A DNA stretch of 64,000 bases from Marivivens donghaensis (lineage in GTDB: Bacteria; Pseudomonadota; Alphaproteobacteria; Rhodobacterales; Rhodobacteraceae). The stretch's first letter is position 1. Each line of letters opens with the position of its first letter. A program made the translations under genes and the position numbers. Under the pieces are notes generated by a model. It was not told the DNA's origin. It ran no database searches and was given only the letters and a program-made list of their open reading frames with translations. Below are positions 1 to 7,807 of the stretch, piece after piece. The stretch is taken from assembly GCF_011806565.1 (NCBI RefSeq), contig NZ_JAATOP010000007.1, positions 124,001 to 188,000 of the forward strand. The letters run 5' to 3'.

Positions 1-418
1 TCGACGGCCACATGCATGCGATGGCCGGACGGTTCACACCGTCGACCTTGCGCAGGATGAGCATCGACATCGCCATCAGCGCGCCGGTGTTGCCGCAGGA
101 CACACAGACATCCGCATCGCCGGTCTTCACCGCAGTGATAGCCGACCACATAGACGTCTTTTTGCCCTGACGCAGGATCTGCGAGGGCTTATCGGTCATC
201 TGGACCACATCGGGGCAGTCGCGGATTTCGACGCGGTCTGCGATGCGGCGCTTGTTGACGAGCGGCGTCAGGTCTTGCTCGCGACCATGCAGGATGGCGC
301 GTGCTGACGGATCCTTTGCCAGAAAACTGGCAAGGCCCGCGACAATAGCCGCAGGCCCTTTATCACCGCCCATGGCGTCAACGGACAAGACTACGGATTT
401 TTCCGAGGTATTGGTCAC
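1..418 (-). CDS. plsX: phosphate acyltransferase PlsX (partial, N-terminal 139 codons)
   Basis: This is the start of PlsX, which makes acyl-phosphate from acyl-ACP for phospholipid synthesis. The reverse strand opens with GTG and reads VTNTSEKSVVLSVDAMGGDK, carrying the family's DAMGGD signature, and continues through SCGNTGALMA. The gene runs off the left edge, so about 60 percent is missing. An ATG further upstream (first base 440) hits a stop after six codons, which leaves the GTG at 418 as the best start. It lies 40 bp downstream of rpmF on the same strand, the usual rpmF-plsX arrangement linking ribosome and lipid synthesis genes. Confidence 0.93.
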   Translation of the reverse strand, partial: MTNTSEKSVVLSVDAMGGDKGPAAIVAGLASFLAKDPSARAILHGREQDLTPLVNKRRIADRVEIRDCPDVVQMTDKPSQILRQGKKTSMWSAITAVKTGDADVCVSCGNTGALMAMSMLILRKVDGVNRPAIACMWPS

Positions 419-458
419 GTCAGACCCGTCCGTTTTCCATTAGTACCACTGGAGATGC

Positions 459-665
459 TTATGCAGCGTCTTCGTCCAGATCGACTTCGTCGGCCTGAGC
501 TACGATTTCTTTGCTATCGTAGTGACCGCAGGACGGGCAAACGTGGTGCGGACGCTTCAGTTCGCCACAGGACGAGCATTCGTTCGGGTTGGCAGCAACC
601 AGAGCGTCGTGTGCGCGGCGCATGTTGCGGCGCGATTTGGAGACTTTGTTCTGCTGAACGGCCAT
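459..665 (-). CDS. rpmF: 50S ribosomal protein L32
   Basis: This 68-residue protein begins [20 protein letters not shown] and carries a zinc-ribbon core with paired cysteines ([20 protein letters not shown]), both typical of bacterial L32. It is a structural protein of the large ribosomal subunit. The length is normal. It lies directly upstream of plsX and downstream of the DUF177 gene on the same strand, a conserved cluster. A very acidic tail ([10 protein letters not shown]) ends the protein. Confidence 0.97.
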   Translation of the reverse strand: MAVQQNKVSKSRRNMRRAHDALVAANPNECSSCGELKRPHHVCPSCGHYDSKEIVAQADEVDLDEDAA

Positions 666-833
666 GTCTCTACCTATCTAGTTCGGGGGCGCATGGCCCG
701 GTGTTTCGTGTTTCGCTTACGAGTATCGCGGGCGTCCTAGACGATTAGACGCGGCCTGTCGAGTATCGTTTGAAAGAGGCCGCGAACATACTGCGATTTC
801 GCGTTTGCGCAAGCCCCGTATCGGGGCCTTTTG

Positions 834-1382
834 TCATTCTTTTTCTGGTTTTTCCAGAGAGTCGCGCAAGGATTTTAGGCCCGCGAACGGTTTTGTGTCC
901 TCGTCCCGCATCGGAGCGATTCCTTTTTCGGTGTAAACCGCTTCGCCAAGCTCGACTCCCTCCGCGCGAGGGAAGGGCGGAAGGGCCAGGCTGAGCGCTT
1001 CGGCCATCACTTCATAGAGATCAATGGCGGTCGGCAGCGGCTCGATGGAATCATCGTCGGGCATTTCCACCTCGCCGATGAGCGTCTCCTCATAGTCATG
1101 CACGTAGGCGCGCACGATGCTCTCGTCGATGCGAGTGGTGACCGGCTCGAGCGTCACGACGCATTCCTGAACCACGGTTGCGCCCAGTTTTGCATGGAGA
1201 TGCCAGTCGGTTTTGCCGCGTGCGAGCAGTTTGCCCTCGAAGCGGAGTTTGCGAACTTTGAGGATATCGAGCACGCGAGCCAACTCGGCGCGGGCGTCCG
1301 CGTCGGGCTCCAGCGTGAAGGGAACTTCGGTGCGTCCGGACAATTCGGACAGACGGTAGATATGTTTGTCGGCAGAGCCCAT
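834..1382 (-). CDS. YceD/DUF177 family protein
   Basis: This 182-residue protein of the YceD (DUF177) family is found next to rpmF in most bacteria. Its YceD-type core includes a VVQECVVTLEPV segment and an acidic EALSLALPPFPR region. The family is implicated in 23S rRNA or ribosome maturation, but the exact role is not settled. I place the start at 1382 because GGAAG precedes that ATG by five bases; an in-frame ATG at 1427 would add 15 unlikely residues. A small GC hairpin (813-827) follows the stop. Confidence 0.85.
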   Translation of the reverse strand: MGSADKHIYRLSELSGRTEVPFTLEPDADARAELARVLDILKVRKLRFEGKLLARGKTDWHLHAKLGATVVQECVVTLEPVTTRIDESIVRAYVHDYEETLIGEVEMPDDDSIEPLPTAIDLYEVMAEALSLALPPFPRAEGVELGEAVYTEKGIAPMRDEDTKPFAGLKSLRDSLEKPEKE

Positions 1383-1463
1383 TACGCTTCCATTCTTGAA
1401 CAACGGCCTTAGGGTGATGTAAGCCAACTAAAAGCCAAGGCAAAGCGATACAAGGGGGCATTC

Positions 1464-1937
1464 ATGGGCAAGACGGCAGGTATCATCCGCGGTATGCGGA
1501 TCCTTCCACTTGCGGTAGCGGCCCTGCTTGCTACCAGCGCCTGCGTCGAGCGCATCGACTACCACGGGTTTACACCGAGCCAAGAAGCCATCGCTTCGGT
1601 CGATGTCGGCAGCGATACTCGCGCCACGGTGATCGAAAAGCTCGGTCGTCCGTCGATGGGCGGCATCACCGGCACGGATAGCCTCTACTACGTATCCTAC
1701 GCGGTCCGTAACTACGGTGCGTTCCCGCCCAAGGAAATCGACCGCACCGTTCTGGCGCTCGACTTCGACGCGGGCGGTATCGTGCGCAATGTGGAGCTGT
1801 TCGGTCTTGAGGACGGCAACGTTGTATCCCTGTCGCGCCGGGTGACCGACAACGGTCTGCGTGACAATACGCTAATGCGTCAGATCCTCGGTTCGATCGG
1901 TCGCTTCAACGCCGCCGACTTCATCGGCTCGGACTAA
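1464..1937 (+). CDS. bamE: outer membrane assembly lipoprotein BamE (SmpA/OmlA)
   Basis: This 157-residue lipoprotein belongs to the SmpA/OmlA family, the BamE part of the machine that folds beta-barrel proteins into the outer membrane. The N-terminus holds a signal sequence ending in the lipobox LLATSAC, so Cys27 would be the lipidated residue. The body has the family's pattern of sequence around STVxExLGxPS (here ATVIEKLGRPSMGG) followed by YYVSY. It is divergent from the DUF177 gene. An internal ATG at 1494 lacks a good ribosome site. A strong hairpin follows the stop. Confidence 0.88.
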   Translation: MGKTAGIIRGMRILPLAVAALLATSACVERIDYHGFTPSQEAIASVDVGSDTRATVIEKLGRPSMGGITGTDSLYYVSYAVRNYGAFPPKEIDRTVLALDFDAGGIVRNVELFGLEDGNVVSLSRRVTDNGLRDNTLMRQILGSIGRFNAADFIGSD

Positions 1938-1964
1938 GATCGAACTCAGCGCAAAAAAGACAAT

Positions 1965-2008
1965 ACACCTGTTACATGCCTCGGCTAATGTAGCAGGTGT
2001 CTTTGTTT
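1965..2008 (+). terminator. intrinsic terminator after bamE
   Basis: A 13-bp stem (ACACCTG-T-TACAT pairing with ATGTA-G-CAGGTGT) with a 10-base loop is followed by CTTTGTTTG. It lies 27 bases after the bamE stop and just before the next gene. Confidence 0.7.
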
Positions 2009-2021
2009 GCTGGGTACCGCC

Positions 2022-2762
2022 ATGCGCCTGAGCCTGACCCGCGGTCGCTACATCGCCCGACTTGCCGAAACGCCTCAGGACATCCTGCGGGCGCAGCGCC
2101 TGCGTCATCGGTGCTTCATCGGAGAACACGACGGGCATGACGCCGATCATTTCGACGATGTCTGCAAACATGTGCTGGTCGAGGATACGCGGAGCGGTGG
2201 GCTCGTGTGCTGTTTCCGCCTGCTGCCGCTGGCGAGCGGGTCAGAGATCGGAAAGAGCTATTCCGCGCAGTATTACGAACTGTCATCGCTCGGCGCTTTT
2301 GATGGGCCCATGGTCGAGATGGGCCGGTTCTGTATAGCTCCCGAGGTACGCGATCCCGATGTCCTGCGTGTCGCGTGGGGTGCGATGACGCAATACGTCG
2401 ACGAGGCCGGGGTGGAGATGCTGTTCGGCTGCTCGTCGTTCCACGGGATTGAGGCGGACAGCTACGTTGATGCCTTCGATATGCTGGCAGAGCGCCACCT
2501 TGCGCCCAAACGCTGGCTGCCAAAGGTCAAAGCGCCGCGCGTCTTCCGCTTTGCCAGCGAGCGCCTACGCAGGCCGCTGGACCGCAAGGCCGCAATGCTG
2601 CGGATGCCGCCGCTGCTGAAGACCTATCTGGTGATGGGGGGATGGGTGAGTGATCATGCGGTCGTCGATACTGACCTCAACACGTTGCATGTCTTTACCG
2701 GCCTCGAGATCAATGCCATTCCGCCAGCCCGCGCAAAGGCATTGCGGGCTGTGGCGGGGTGA
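2022..2762 (+). CDS. OlsB-like N-acyltransferase (ornithine lipid synthesis)
   Basis: This 246-residue GNAT-fold protein is of the OlsB type, which transfers a 3-hydroxyacyl group from ACP to the alpha-amine of ornithine in the first step of ornithine lipid synthesis. Supporting motifs are LRHRCFIGE near the N-terminus, EMGRFCIAPEVRDPDVLRV in the middle and GCSSFHGI. Length is slightly below that of typical OlsB proteins. I choose ATG 2022 over an upstream TTG. No olsA gene follows, although olsBA is common in relatives, so a partner gene would have to be elsewhere. A related hemolysin-like acyltransferase role cannot be excluded. Confidence 0.75.
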   Translation: MRLSLTRGRYIARLAETPQDILRAQRLRHRCFIGEHDGHDADHFDDVCKHVLVEDTRSGGLVCCFRLLPLASGSEIGKSYSAQYYELSSLGAFDGPMVEMGRFCIAPEVRDPDVLRVAWGAMTQYVDEAGVEMLFGCSSFHGIEADSYVDAFDMLAERHLAPKRWLPKVKAPRVFRFASERLRRPLDRKAAMLRMPPLLKTYLVMGGWVSDHAVVDTDLNTLHVFTGLEINAIPPARAKALRAVAG

Positions 2763-2823
2763 GGGGCGCTGCCCCTCTGGCGCTGTGCGCCATTCACCCC
2801 GAGGTATTTTCGTCAGAATGAAG
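2761..2823 (+). repeat. extragenic palindromic repeat, copy A
   Basis: This copy comprises hairpin GAGGGGCGCTGCCCCTC, a second hairpin GGCGC-TGT-GCGCC, then CCCCGAGGTATTT and TCAGAATGAAG. The same ordered parts occur on the opposite strand at 51526-51587. It separates two convergent genes (the acyltransferase and ilvN). Confidence 0.75.
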
Positions 2824-2832
2824 AGCGGGCGC

Positions 2833-3396
2833 TTATTTTGCGCCGCGCGACAGGGCTGCAACGCCGGTGCGAGCCACTTCGACGAGGCCCAGCGGGCGCA
2901 TCAGGTCTGCGAAGGCGTCGATCTTTTCCGGTGTACCGGTCAGTTCGAACACGAAGCTTTCGAGGGTGGTGTCGACCACGCTGGCGCGGAAAATATCGGC
3001 CAGACGCAGGGCTTCAACGCGCTGGTCGCCTTGGCCTGCGACCTTGAAGAGGCCCAGTTCGCGCTCGACGCTCGGACCTTCGACGGTGAGGTCGTGGACT
3101 TCGAGGACGACGACGATGCGGCCCAATTGCGCTTTGATCTGCTCGATGATCTGCGGGGTGCCCGAAGTCACGATGGTGATGCGCGACTGGTGGCCCTGAT
3201 GATCGACCTCGGCCACCGTGAGACTTTCGATGTTGTAGCCACGGCCTGCAAATAGACCGATGACGCGCGCCAGAACGCCGGGTTCGTTGGCGACGAGGCA
3301 GGCAAGGGTGTGGCGTTCGACCGTATCTCCGTAGCCGGAGCGTAGGTTGTAGGCGGAGTGGCTGGTCGAACCCTTTTTAATGTTTAGCGGAGACAT
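2833..3396 (-). CDS. ilvN: acetolactate synthase small (regulatory) subunit IlvN/IlvH
   Basis: This 187-residue regulatory subunit of acetohydroxyacid synthase confers valine feedback control on the large subunit IlvB. Its N-terminal ACT domain is clear in HTLACLVANEPGVLARVIGLF and GYNIESLTVAEV, and a C-terminal domain follows. The start at 3396 (MSPLNIKKGS) follows GGAAATAAG. It lies 108 bases downstream of ilvB on the same strand with a GC hairpin (3476-3496) between them and no T-tract, so both are probably co-transcribed. Confidence 0.94.
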   Translation of the reverse strand: MSPLNIKKGSTSHSAYNLRSGYGDTVERHTLACLVANEPGVLARVIGLFAGRGYNIESLTVAEVDHQGHQSRITIVTSGTPQIIEQIKAQLGRIVVVLEVHDLTVEGPSVERELGLFKVAGQGDQRVEALRLADIFRASVVDTTLESFVFELTGTPEKIDAFADLMRPLGLVEVARTGVAALSRGAK

Positions 3397-3504
3397 CTTA
3401 TTTCCGTTTCTGCTTGGCCATCGCAGGGCGAGGCTTGGATACATTGACCGCTGCGATGCGCGCAGCGTGGGGGCAGGCGGGCCGCGGTGGCCCGCCGAGG
3501 GGCA

Positions 3505-5247
3505 TCACACCAGCGCGGCGCCCGATTTGAATGCTTCGGCATCGGCAGAGAGCAGCATCTCGTTATGCGGCTTGCCCGACGGGATCATCGGGAAGCAGTT
3601 TTCGTGCTTCTCGACCAGACAGTCGAAGATCACCGGACCGTCGTGCTTGATCATTTCCATGATCGCGTCGTCGAGGTCCTTGGGATCCTTACAGATAATA
3701 CCTTTGGCACCGAAGGCTTCTGCCAGCTTCACGAAGTCGGGCAGGGCTTCCGACCAGCTCGACGAGTAGCGTTCGCCGTGCAGCAGTTCCTGCCACTGAC
3801 GGACCATGCCGAGGCGCTCGTTGTTCAGGATAAACTGCTTCACCGGCAGGCGGTACTGAACCGCGGTGCCCATTTCCTGCATGTTCATCAGCCACGACGC
3901 TTCGCCAGCGACGTTGATTACGAGCGCTTCGGGGTGAGCCATCTGCACGCCGACCGATGCGGGGAAACCATAGCCCATGGTGCCGAGGCCGCCCGAGGTC
4001 ATCCAGCGGTTCGGGTCCTCGAAGCCGAGGAACTGGGCTGCCCACATCTGGTGCTGACCGACTTCGGTCGTGATGTAGCGATCCATGCCCTTGGTCAGTT
4101 CTTCGAGACGCTGGAGCGCGTACTGCGGTTTGATGACCGATTCCGAGTTGGTGTAGGCGAGGCAGTTGACCTTGCGCCAGCCGTTGATCTTTTCCCACCA
4201 CTTCGACAGCGACTCTTTGTCGGTCACGCGGCCACGCGATTTCCAGACCTTCAGCAGGTCTTCGAGAACGTGGGCAACGTCGCCGATGATCGGGATATCG
4301 ACGTGGATGATCTTGTTGATCGACGACGGGTCGATGTCGATGTGGGCCTTCTTCGACTTCGGCGAGAACGCGTCGGTGCGGCCGGTGATACGGTCGTCGA
4401 AGCGGGCGCCCACGTTAATCATCAGGTCACAGTCGTGCATCGCCATGTTGGCTTCATAGAGACCATGCATACCCAGCATACCGAGCCACTTGTCGCCCGA
4501 CGCCGGATAGGCGCCCAGACCCATCAGGGTCGAAGTGATCGGGAAGTTGGTGGCTTCGATCAGTTCGCGCAGCAGCTGGCTGGCAGCATCGCCCGAGTTG
4601 ATGACGCCGCCGCCGGTGTAGAACACTGGGCGCTTGGCCTTTTCCATCAGCTTGACGAGGTCGTTTATGCCCTCGATGTCGCCTTTGACCTTGGGCTGGT
4701 AGCGCGGCTTGATCTTGGTCTTTTCGGTGTAGGTAGCCGAAGCGAACTGGACGTCCTTGGGGATGTCGACCAGCACCGGACCCGGACGGCCCGACGATGC
4801 GATGTGGAACGCCTCGTGGATGCGGCTCGACAGCTCGTCCGCATCGCGAACCAGCCAGTTATGCTTGGTGCAGGGGCGGGTGATGCCGACGGTGTCGGCT
4901 TCCTGGAACGCGTCCGAGCCGATCATGAAGGTCGGAACCTGACCGGAGAACACCACGAGCGGGATCGAGTCCATCAGTGCATCCGTCAGACCGGTCACCG
5001 CATTCGTCGCACCCGGGCCCGAAGTGACCAGCGCAACGCCGACCTTACCGGTCGAGCGGGCGTAGCCTTCGGCAGCGTGGATCGCGGCCTGTTCGTGGCG
5101 CACGAGGACGTGGCGGATATCGTTCTGCTGGAAGATTTCGTCGTAGATCGGTAGCACAGCGCCGCCGGGGTATCCGAATACCGTGTCCACGCCCTGATCC
5201 TTCAGAGCTTGAACCACCATTTTCGCGCCGGTCATCTGACGAGACAT
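3505..5247 (-). CDS. ilvB: acetolactate synthase large (catalytic) subunit
   Basis: This 580-residue ThDP enzyme condenses two pyruvates to acetolactate, or pyruvate with 2-oxobutyrate, in valine, leucine and isoleucine synthesis. It has the standard three-domain layout. The catalytic glutamate sits in RHEQAAIHAAEGYAR (around residue 51). The central FAD/ThDP pocket region includes GARFDDRITG. The ThDP/Mg segment near residue 446 reads VAGEASWLMNMQEM and ends in LNNERLGM. The usual GDG/GDAS aspartate of this motif is a glutamate here. Expression is probably set by the attenuator just upstream. Confidence 0.96.
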   Translation of the reverse strand: MSRQMTGAKMVVQALKDQGVDTVFGYPGGAVLPIYDEIFQQNDIRHVLVRHEQAAIHAAEGYARSTGKVGVALVTSGPGATNAVTGLTDALMDSIPLVVFSGQVPTFMIGSDAFQEADTVGITRPCTKHNWLVRDADELSSRIHEAFHIASSGRPGPVLVDIPKDVQFASATYTEKTKIKPRYQPKVKGDIEGINDLVKLMEKAKRPVFYTGGGVINSGDAASQLLRELIEATNFPITSTLMGLGAYPASGDKWLGMLGMHGLYEANMAMHDCDLMINVGARFDDRITGRTDAFSPKSKKAHIDIDPSSINKIIHVDIPIIGDVAHVLEDLLKVWKSRGRVTDKESLSKWWEKINGWRKVNCLAYTNSESVIKPQYALQRLEELTKGMDRYITTEVGQHQMWAAQFLGFEDPNRWMTSGGLGTMGYGFPASVGVQMAHPEALVINVAGEASWLMNMQEMGTAVQYRLPVKQFILNNERLGMVRQWQELLHGERYSSSWSEALPDFVKLAEAFGAKGIICKDPKDLDDAIMEMIKHDGPVIFDCLVEKHENCFPMIPSGKPHNEMLLSADAEAFKSGAALV

Positions 5248-5284
5248 CTGCGTTCTTCCTTATACTGCGTCGTCGTTATCTCAC

Positions 5285-5355
5285 AAAAAAGCCCCCGAAG
5301 GTTTTTCGGGGGCGCATGGGGTGCCGATATGGCTTCCGTTACCGGACCATGCGCC
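5285..5355 (-). promoter_or_regulatory. transcription attenuator of the ilvBN operon
   Basis: Read on the minus strand, a terminator hairpin (GCCCCCGAA, 5313-5305, pairing with TTCGGGGGC, 5299-5291) ends in TTTTTTGTG. A 9-base segment GGCGCATGG (5355-5347), inside the end of the leader peptide gene, is perfectly complementary to CCATGCGCC (5319-5311), which overlaps the first three bases of the terminator stem. The two pairings compete, as in classical attenuation. Ribosome stalling at the leader Val codons would decide which forms. Confidence 0.8.
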
Positions 5356-5389
5356 TTTCGACCACCACTACCACTAGAAGGTTGTGCAT
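5339..5389 (-). CDS. ilv leader peptide (MHNLLVVVVVERRMVR)
   Basis: This 16-residue open frame ends in TAA and starts about 20 bases after the likely transcription start, with AAGG eight bases before the ATG. It contains two Leu codons followed by five consecutive Val codons, which makes it a sensor of charged tRNA-Val (and Leu). It sits between the promoter and the terminator of ilvB. The composition and placement match branched-chain amino acid leader peptides. It has no expected function after synthesis. Confidence 0.85.
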   Translation of the reverse strand: MHNLLVVVVVERRMVR

Positions 5390-5416
5390 TTCGGAGCCTT
5401 TCGTTTACGGGCCTGA

Positions 5417-5444
5417 CTTATGCACGATCAAAAAAGGAGGTCAA
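5417..5444 (-). promoter_or_regulatory. sigma-70 type promoter of the ilv leader
   Basis: On the minus strand TTGACC (5444-5439) and CATAAG (5422-5417) are 16 bases apart. The predicted start near 5410 leaves a short untranslated stretch before the leader peptide ATG at 5389. Confidence 0.6.
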
Positions 5445-5516
5445 CAGCCCCTTTGGAGAAAATGTCGTGCGGAAGGCGATTTTCGCAACTTTCTTTCAAA
5501 TCGCCATGGCAATGCG

Positions 5517-6155
5517 TTACACGCTGCGTCCAGTACCTTGCAGGACGCCGTGTTCGAGCGCGTATCTGGTCAGGCCGGCTGTAGAGCTAATGCCTAGTTT
5601 GCGCTTGATATTCTTGCGGTGGGTTTCCACCGTCCTGACCGAGATGTCGAGGGCTAGCGCGACTTCTTTGTTCGATTTGCCGGTCGCAAGTTCGAGAAGA
5701 ATTGTCTGCTCGCGGTTGGTCAGCGGCTCGCGACCGTCGGAAATCTTGGGCTTGAGCGATCCTTCGGCGCCCGTGCAGAGGTAGGTTTCGCCTGCCATCA
5801 CTTTGTCGATAGCCGTGCGGATTTCCTCGGTCGGGACGTCCTTGAGGACATAGCCGCGCGCGCCGTGGTTCAGCGCGGTCGAGATATATTCGGGGCTGTC
5901 GTGCATCGACAGGATCAGAATGCGCGTGTCGGGCTGGCGTTCAAGGATCATCTCAGTCGCCGATAGCCCGCCGATCCCCGGCATGTTCAGGTCGAGCAGC
6001 ATCACATCAGGGTTCAGCGTGTCGACAGCAGCAATCGCTTCTTCTCCGCTGGTCAGCGCGCCCACGACCTCGATATCGTCATAGGTTTCCAGGATGGCCT
6101 GAATGCCTTCGACGACCATCGGGTGATCGTCCACGATCGCGATGCGAATGCTCAT
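5517..6155 (-). CDS. NarL/FixJ-family response regulator
   Basis: This 212-residue protein has an N-terminal receiver domain (acidic pair at residues 9-10, phospho-acceptor Asp55 in MLLDLNMPG, and a Lys in VLKDVPTEE) and a C-terminal LuxR-type HTH (LTNREQTILLELATGKSNKEVA, about residues 145-200). It overlaps the upstream kinase gene by four bases, so the two form a two-component pair. The adjacent divergent TRAP operon is its likely target. The ligand sensed is unknown. Confidence 0.93.
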   Translation of the reverse strand: MSIRIAIVDDHPMVVEGIQAILETYDDIEVVGALTSGEEAIAAVDTLNPDVMLLDLNMPGIGGLSATEMILERQPDTRILILSMHDSPEYISTALNHGARGYVLKDVPTEEIRTAIDKVMAGETYLCTGAEGSLKPKISDGREPLTNREQTILLELATGKSNKEVALALDISVRTVETHRKNIKRKLGISSTAGLTRYALEHGVLQGTGRSV

Positions 6156-7579
6156 GTCTCGTCCTTACTGCGCGAATCCGGCGGAAGCATGTGGGTCAGC
6201 GGGACAACGGCGCGGATGGTGGTGCCCTTGTCGCTGCTTTCGATCGTCAGCGTTCCGTCGAGCTGTTCTATGCGCTCCTGCATGTTGCGCAAGCCCAGTC
6301 CCGATTTTGCACGTCGGGGTGGCATTGGCCAGTCCATCCCGCAGCCATTGTCGGATATGTGGAGGTTCGCGCCGTTGCGTGTGCCGCGCAGATTGACGTG
6401 GACATGCGTTGCGCCCGAATGCCGCTCGATATTGGTGAGGGCTTCTTGCGCGATGCGATAGAGCGCAATGCGCGACTCGCGGTCGAGGCGGCCGCGGAAC
6501 ACCACGGTTTCAAAATCGGTTTCGATCCCCGTGCGGGTCGAGAATTCGTCCGTCAACGCCTGAAGGGCAGGGCCGAGGCCGAGGTCGTCCAGCACACCGG
6601 GGCGCAGATCGCGGCTGATGCGGCGGACTTCCTGAATGGCACCGCCCAGACCGCTGATCCCTTTGTCGAGGCTCTCTGCCGCGCGGTCGTCGCCCGTCAC
6701 GACCCGACGTTTGGCAAGCTCCAGCACATATCGCACGCCGACCAGCATCTGACTGATCGAGTCGTGGAGTTCCCGCGCGACCCGCCCGCGTTCTTCTTCC
6801 TGCGTGTCGATAATCCGCTCGGTCAGTTCTTTGAGCTTGGCATCCGCAAGACGGCGCTCGCGGATATTCAGGCCCACGCCCGTGGCGAAAACCAGCACCA
6901 GCGCGCCCGTTGCAATAAGAAGGATATAGAGGGACGTGCGGCGGATACGGGCGGACACCTCGGATTTTGCAGTCGTCACCGCATCAATGGCATCGTCGAT
7001 AAAGATGCCCGTGCCGATCACCCAGCGCCAATCCTGAAGGCCGTTCACAAAGACAACCATGCGCCCGATCTCTCCGGTGGAAGGGCGGGGCCAGTCGAAG
7101 GTGTGATAACCGCCGCCGTCGCGGGCGATACGAATGAGCTCGTCAACGATGGGGGTGCCGTTGCGGTCCTCCAGCCCGATCCAGTTGCGCCCGATCAGCT
7201 CCGTCTGGCGCGGCGCGACGAGGTTGTTGCCGTCATAGTCATAGACAAAGAAGTAGCCGTCCTGCCCGTAGAGCATCGCAGACAGGATCTGTGTCACTTC
7301 CAGCTTTGCCTGCTCGTCATCCGGCGCGGCGCGGCCATAGACTGTGATGAACGCCGTCCGCGCAATGGACAGGTAGTTCTTCAACTCCTGCCGCTTGGCT
7401 TCGACCAGTTCGCCCTCCAGCATCCTGATTTCACGCTCCGACAGACGCTGCGACTGCACCTCTACGACGGCTGCAATCACACCCACCGACAGGATGAGCG
7501 GAAGCGTGGCCAGAAGGAACAGCTTCTGGCCATACGTAAAGGTGAGGAGGTGCCGTAGCCGTTCGGCCAGAGATTGCAT
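6152..7579 (-). CDS. Cache-domain sensor histidine kinase (HisKA_3 type)
   Basis: This 475-residue membrane sensor has a membrane segment near residues 20-40. A periplasmic Cache-type domain spans about 45-205, with DGYFFVYDYDGNNL and DWRWVIGTGIF characteristic of single Cache sensors. A second membrane segment lies near 215-235, then a coiled linker and the dimerisation/phosphorylation helix RELHDSISQMLVGVRYVLEL with His272. The HATPase domain contains DNGCGMDW and GLGLRNMQERI. Cache domains bind small carboxylates and amino acids, which fits the adjacent carboxylate TRAP transporter. The 5' end is divergent to that operon. Confidence 0.92.
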   Translation of the reverse strand: MQSLAERLRHLLTFTYGQKLFLLATLPLILSVGVIAAVVEVQSQRLSEREIRMLEGELVEAKRQELKNYLSIARTAFITVYGRAAPDDEQAKLEVTQILSAMLYGQDGYFFVYDYDGNNLVAPRQTELIGRNWIGLEDRNGTPIVDELIRIARDGGGYHTFDWPRPSTGEIGRMVVFVNGLQDWRWVIGTGIFIDDAIDAVTTAKSEVSARIRRTSLYILLIATGALVLVFATGVGLNIRERRLADAKLKELTERIIDTQEEERGRVARELHDSISQMLVGVRYVLELAKRRVVTGDDRAAESLDKGISGLGGAIQEVRRISRDLRPGVLDDLGLGPALQALTDEFSTRTGIETDFETVVFRGRLDRESRIALYRIAQEALTNIERHSGATHVHVNLRGTRNGANLHISDNGCGMDWPMPPRRAKSGLGLRNMQERIEQLDGTLTIESSDKGTTIRAVVPLTHMLPPDSRSKDET

Positions 7580-7693
7580 GGCGATTCGTTGATGGGAATC
7601 AGTGGTTGTGCGCTCAACTCTGACCCAATTCCGGGCGGGGTGCGACCTCGTGATACAGTGAATTGGTTAGGTTTTATGACAATCCGGCGGGTT

Positions 7694-7710
7694 CTACGTA
7701 GTACTAGGTA
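7694..7710. promoter_or_regulatory. candidate operator between the kinase and the TRAP operon
   Basis: Two overlapping palindromes, CTACGTAG and TAGTACTA, lie about 100 bases before the TRAP binding-protein gene and 115 bases before the kinase gene. Dimeric NarL-type regulators bind short inverted repeats of this kind, so this is a candidate site for the neighbouring regulator. No experiment is implied. Confidence 0.35.
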
Positions 7711-7807
7711 TTTATTTTGCGTCCCGAAGCTGGCTAGTCTGTCGACGCGATTAACGACGCAAACCATCGGGGAGAGCGATGGGGCGTCACTTCTGGGAGG
7801 AAACCAA

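Noticed and set aside
3487-5154. 555-codon frame antisense to ilvB
   Set aside because: The opposite strand encodes a complete acetolactate synthase; the antisense frame has no ribosome site and no recognisable domain.
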